DNA from: JBOGJG01 sp050747825
GTDB taxonomy: Bacteria; Acidobacteriota; UBA6911; RPQK01; JBOGJG01
Assembly: GCA_050747825.1 (NCBI GenBank)
Contig: JBOGJG010000143.1
Location: 1-10,139, forward strand
Reading direction: 5' to 3'
Length of the DNA stretch: 10,139 nucleotides
Made by a program: the position numbers and the translations under genes. Positions 8,726-10,139 of the stretch are shown here, one piece after another (within the stretch, counting starts at the first letter, position 1; each line of letters opens with the position of its first letter). Under the pieces are notes generated by a model. The model was not told the origin of the DNA and did not search any database. It saw only the letters and a program-made list of their open reading frames with translations.

Positions 8726-8728
8726 AGC
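8693..8728. repeat. Orphan CRISPR-repeat-like 36-mer with 8-bp stem
   Basis: On the plus strand it begins GTTTCCCCGATC, has loop AAAA, then GATCGGGG, and ends CCTCATTGAAGC. The perfect 8-bp stem is 8697-8704 with 8709-8716. Length 36, a central GC stem, a GTTTC-type start and an ATTGAAGC end are all typical of CRISPR repeats. Only one copy occurs in the window: no second copy at spacer distance on either side and no cas gene. It could be the last remnant of a deleted array, or simply a hairpin. Confidence 0.35.
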
Positions 8729-8734
8729 TATTCC

Positions 8735-8753
8735 GATCATCATACAGATGATC
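8735..8753. repeat. Inverted repeat, 7-bp arms
   Basis: GATCATC, spacer ATACA, GATGATC: a perfect dyad just beyond the CRISPR-like repeat. It could be an operator-like site or, if an array once stood here, spacer sequence. No adjacent intact gene explains it. Confidence 0.3.
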
Positions 8754-8950
8754 ATCGCGGTTCAGTTGAGCGTTTTCTACCTTGCAACTCGACAAGACTT
8801 GGCACCGACAGGTCGGGGCCTGAGGCCCCTCCCACTTTAACCCTGGTGTCTCAGAAGAAATTAAAACTCGGGAATCAGAAATCAGTAATTTTGAAGAGAG
8901 TTGTTCATGCCCGCCCCAGCGCCTCAAGTGAATAAAAAAGTTGATGTTAC

Positions 8951-8972
8951 ACACAGCCGTGGCCGGCTGTGT
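8951..8972. terminator. Possible terminator hairpin after the secreted-protein relic
   Basis: ACACAGCCG, loop TGGC, CGGCTGTGT gives a perfect 9-bp stem. On the minus strand it lies about 100 nt past the final TAA of the relic, with a run of six T about 10 nt after the stem; on the plus strand it is followed by CACCTTATTTT. The T-tracts are offset, so intrinsic termination is plausible but not textbook. Confidence 0.35.
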
Positions 8973-9075
8973 CACCTTATTTTCAAGAGAGGGCTTTGCT
9001 GTCTCCAGCCTTCCAACTGCCGGTATCGAGTAAAGCACGTCACCATTTCGTGGAGCGATACATTCGCAGCGCAAC

Positions 9076-9969
9076 TTATTCCAACCCGCGTGTGATCTCG
9101 AGATTGACGAACTTGCCCTCCGGAAACAGGACATCCAGGCCGCCCACGGCGATCGGAACGGTGCTGCTGACGTGCAGCGTTCCGCGAAAGAACTCGGGAC
9201 GCGGGGCTCCTTCAGGGGGCGTTGCAATGCAGATGTCCAGAAAGTTACAAGGATCGGACGCAAACCGTCACACAAAGGTGGAGGTGCGTTCCATCGGAGC
9301 CAGATGAAATCCGTAGCCGACAACAAGGAGGCCATCGCTGCCGCTGAGGAGGATTGACACCTCAGCCTCTTCTTCTCCGGGGTTAACCAGCGCAACCGCA
9401 GATTCCCTTTCCGGAGTGACGGTCACCGGCTCGTGCCACTCGTGCGCCGGTTTTACAGCAGGAACCTTGACGCTGGTCAGCACCTCTTCTGAAGATCGGT
9501 CGGCAATATCGATTCTGGGAATATCCTCGCCCCCATCATGGCAAGGCAAAGGAAGCCCGCCGATCAAGGAGACCTCGGCCGAGGCTGTCACTGCGTCAAT
9601 CAGCTCGGTTGTGACCCGAGCCCAACCGTCAAACAGGTCCGCACTTTCACTGCTGCTCAGAACCGTCGCAGCCCCTTCAGCGGACAGGGGTGCTTGTCTC
9701 GTCGTCTCGAGATCAAACGGAGGCACTCCGATGATCAACGGTGGACAAAACAGTCGAGATTCGCCGTCCGGCAGATCGCGCACTCCGGTGGCGACGTCGG
9801 ATGTGGTCGAATGGCTGATAAACGTCAGCGTCGTCTGAAAATGAGCGCTCCCGCTGGGGCCGTTGACGACGATGGGAACGATCAGTTCGGCGCCTTCCGC
9901 CCGCAGGCTCGCCCAGAGCGCGCCGAACAAAACCATCGAGACAAACACGGGACGCTGCCCATTCATCAT
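9076..9969 (-). pseudogene. Secreted beta-sandwich protein interrupted by an in-frame TGA
   Basis: A 296-residue secreted protein if the internal stop is read through. MMNGQRPVFVSMVLFGALWASLRA is a signal peptide with likely cleavage after SLRA, followed by two repeats of a predicted beta-sandwich: VPIVVNGPSGSAHFQTTLTFIS near residue 31, and VALVNPGEEEAEVSILLSG near 200. From memory this resembles uncharacterised acidobacterial surface proteins with HFxTTLTLxN and GTLxVSSDxPIAV motifs. After GFHLAPMERTSTFV (233 residues) comes TGA (9270-9268). The same frame then continues with family-like FFRGTLHVSSTVPIAVGG and LDVLFPEGKFVNLEIT to TAA at 9076. The second domain is therefore cut within its core. 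Start: ATG 9969 or ATG 9966, 4 or 7 nt after GGAGG, the second better spaced. Function is unknown. Confidence 0.65.
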
Positions 9970-9973
9970 TTTT

Positions 9974-9978
9974 CCTCC
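9974..9978 (-). promoter_or_regulatory. Shine-Dalgarno GGAGG deciding the secreted-protein start
   Basis: Minus-strand GGAGG followed by AAAA and ATGATG. It lies 4 nt from the first ATG and 7 nt from the second, favouring initiation at 9966, one residue shorter. Only 41 nt separate the first ATG from the palindromic element, so any promoter must sit in this gap or inside the element. Confidence 0.7.
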
Positions 9979-10010
9979 ATTTCATTGCGTGGAAATTCGA
10001 TCCTATTGGC

Positions 10011-10139
10011 CTAGCAGCCTGTCGGACTTTCGCCCGTAAGTCCTTTATTTTCAACAATGGTACTTTTTGGTGCCCGAAAATCGGCGTTGAAAACAAAGGA
10101 CTTACGGCTCACATTGTGCGAAGTCCGACAGGCTGCTAG
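10011..10139. mobile_element. 129-bp MITE-like palindromic element
   Basis: The left end CTAGCAGCCTGTCGGACTT (10011-10029) is a perfect 19-bp inverted copy of the right end (10121-10139). Nested inside, 10035-10055 pairs with 10086-10106 over 21 bp with one mismatch, around a loop containing TGGTACTTTTTGGTGCCC. Gaps of 5 and 14 nt separate the two arm sets. There is no coding capacity, so it would be mobilised in trans by a transposase using these ends. CTAG at both outer ends may be part of the terminal repeats or a target-site duplication; the window stops exactly at the right end so this cannot be resolved. IS family not assigned. Confidence 0.75.

Larger units (their letters stand above)
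8363..9075. other. Gene-poor stretch with hairpins and an unassigned frame remnant
   Basis: No gene I recognise lies between the antitoxin start and the secreted-protein relic. The stretch holds a plus-strand acidic frame without a start codon (8477-8725), a CRISPR-repeat-like 36-mer (8693-8728), a 7-bp-arm inverted repeat (8735-8753), a 6-bp-arm one (8815-8829: GGGGCC TGA GGCCCC) and a longer hairpin (8951-8972). The antitoxin promoter should lie around 8375-8430, but I see no convincing -35/-10 pair. Confidence 0.6.

Noticed and set aside
8811..8908. Possible second degenerate CRISPR repeat around AGGCCCCGACCT (minus strand)
   Set aside because: It shares only about 11 bases with the 36-mer, lies at about 108 nt rather than one repeat-plus-spacer unit, and lacks the ATTGAAGC end.
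8703..9395. 230-codon minus-strand open frame
   Set aside because: Its first part is an out-of-frame shadow of the secreted-protein relic, and the rest crosses the hairpin and repeat-like region. No coherent domain.
9416..9838. 140-codon plus-strand frame, and a 158-codon one at 9538-10014
   Set aside because: Both are antisense to the secreted-protein frame, which has a signal peptide and a good Shine-Dalgarno; the second also runs into the palindromic element.

Overview
The window is GC-rich bacterial DNA in which every recognisable gene lies on the minus strand. A very large cyclic beta-glucan synthase implies a Gram-negative cell with a periplasm. Relics of an exosortase (XrtH-like), of a TPR-like protein and of a secreted beta-sandwich protein resemble families I associate with Acidobacteriota and similar environmental phyla. 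That taxonomic guess is tentative and rests on no marker gene.

Positions 1-6801 are one uninterrupted minus-strand frame of at least 2267 codons. It carries the GT84 glycosyltransferase, membrane segments, glucoamylase-like cyclisation domain and GH94-type beta-sandwich domains of a cyclic beta-1,2-glucan synthase (NdvB/ChvB/Cgs type). The C-terminal phosphorylase barrel lies beyond position 1.

Upstream of it, 6.8-10.1 kb is a zone of damaged genes. In minus-strand order from the right edge it holds: a 129-bp palindromic MITE-like element (10011-10139); a secreted protein cut by an in-frame TGA (9076-9969); about 0.7 kb with hairpins, one orphan CRISPR-repeat-like sequence and an unassigned reading-frame remnant; an MNT-HEPN (MntA/HepT) toxin-antitoxin pair whose nucleotidyltransferase is intact and whose HEPN toxin is frameshifted before its active site; an XrtH-like exosortase relic with two frameshifts and no C-terminus; and, fused to it at a deletion point, an internal piece of a TPR-like protein. 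The glucan synthase starts directly after these relics, and its start codon is uncertain.

The genes do not form a working pathway apart from the glucan synthase. The main interest is the concentration of independent inactivating lesions (three frameshifts, one nonsense codon, one deletion fusion) beside a perfectly open 6.8-kb gene. The long plus-strand frames opposite the synthase are antisense shadows. I found no complete novel system; the orphan CRISPR-like repeat and the palindromic element are the least explained sequences.
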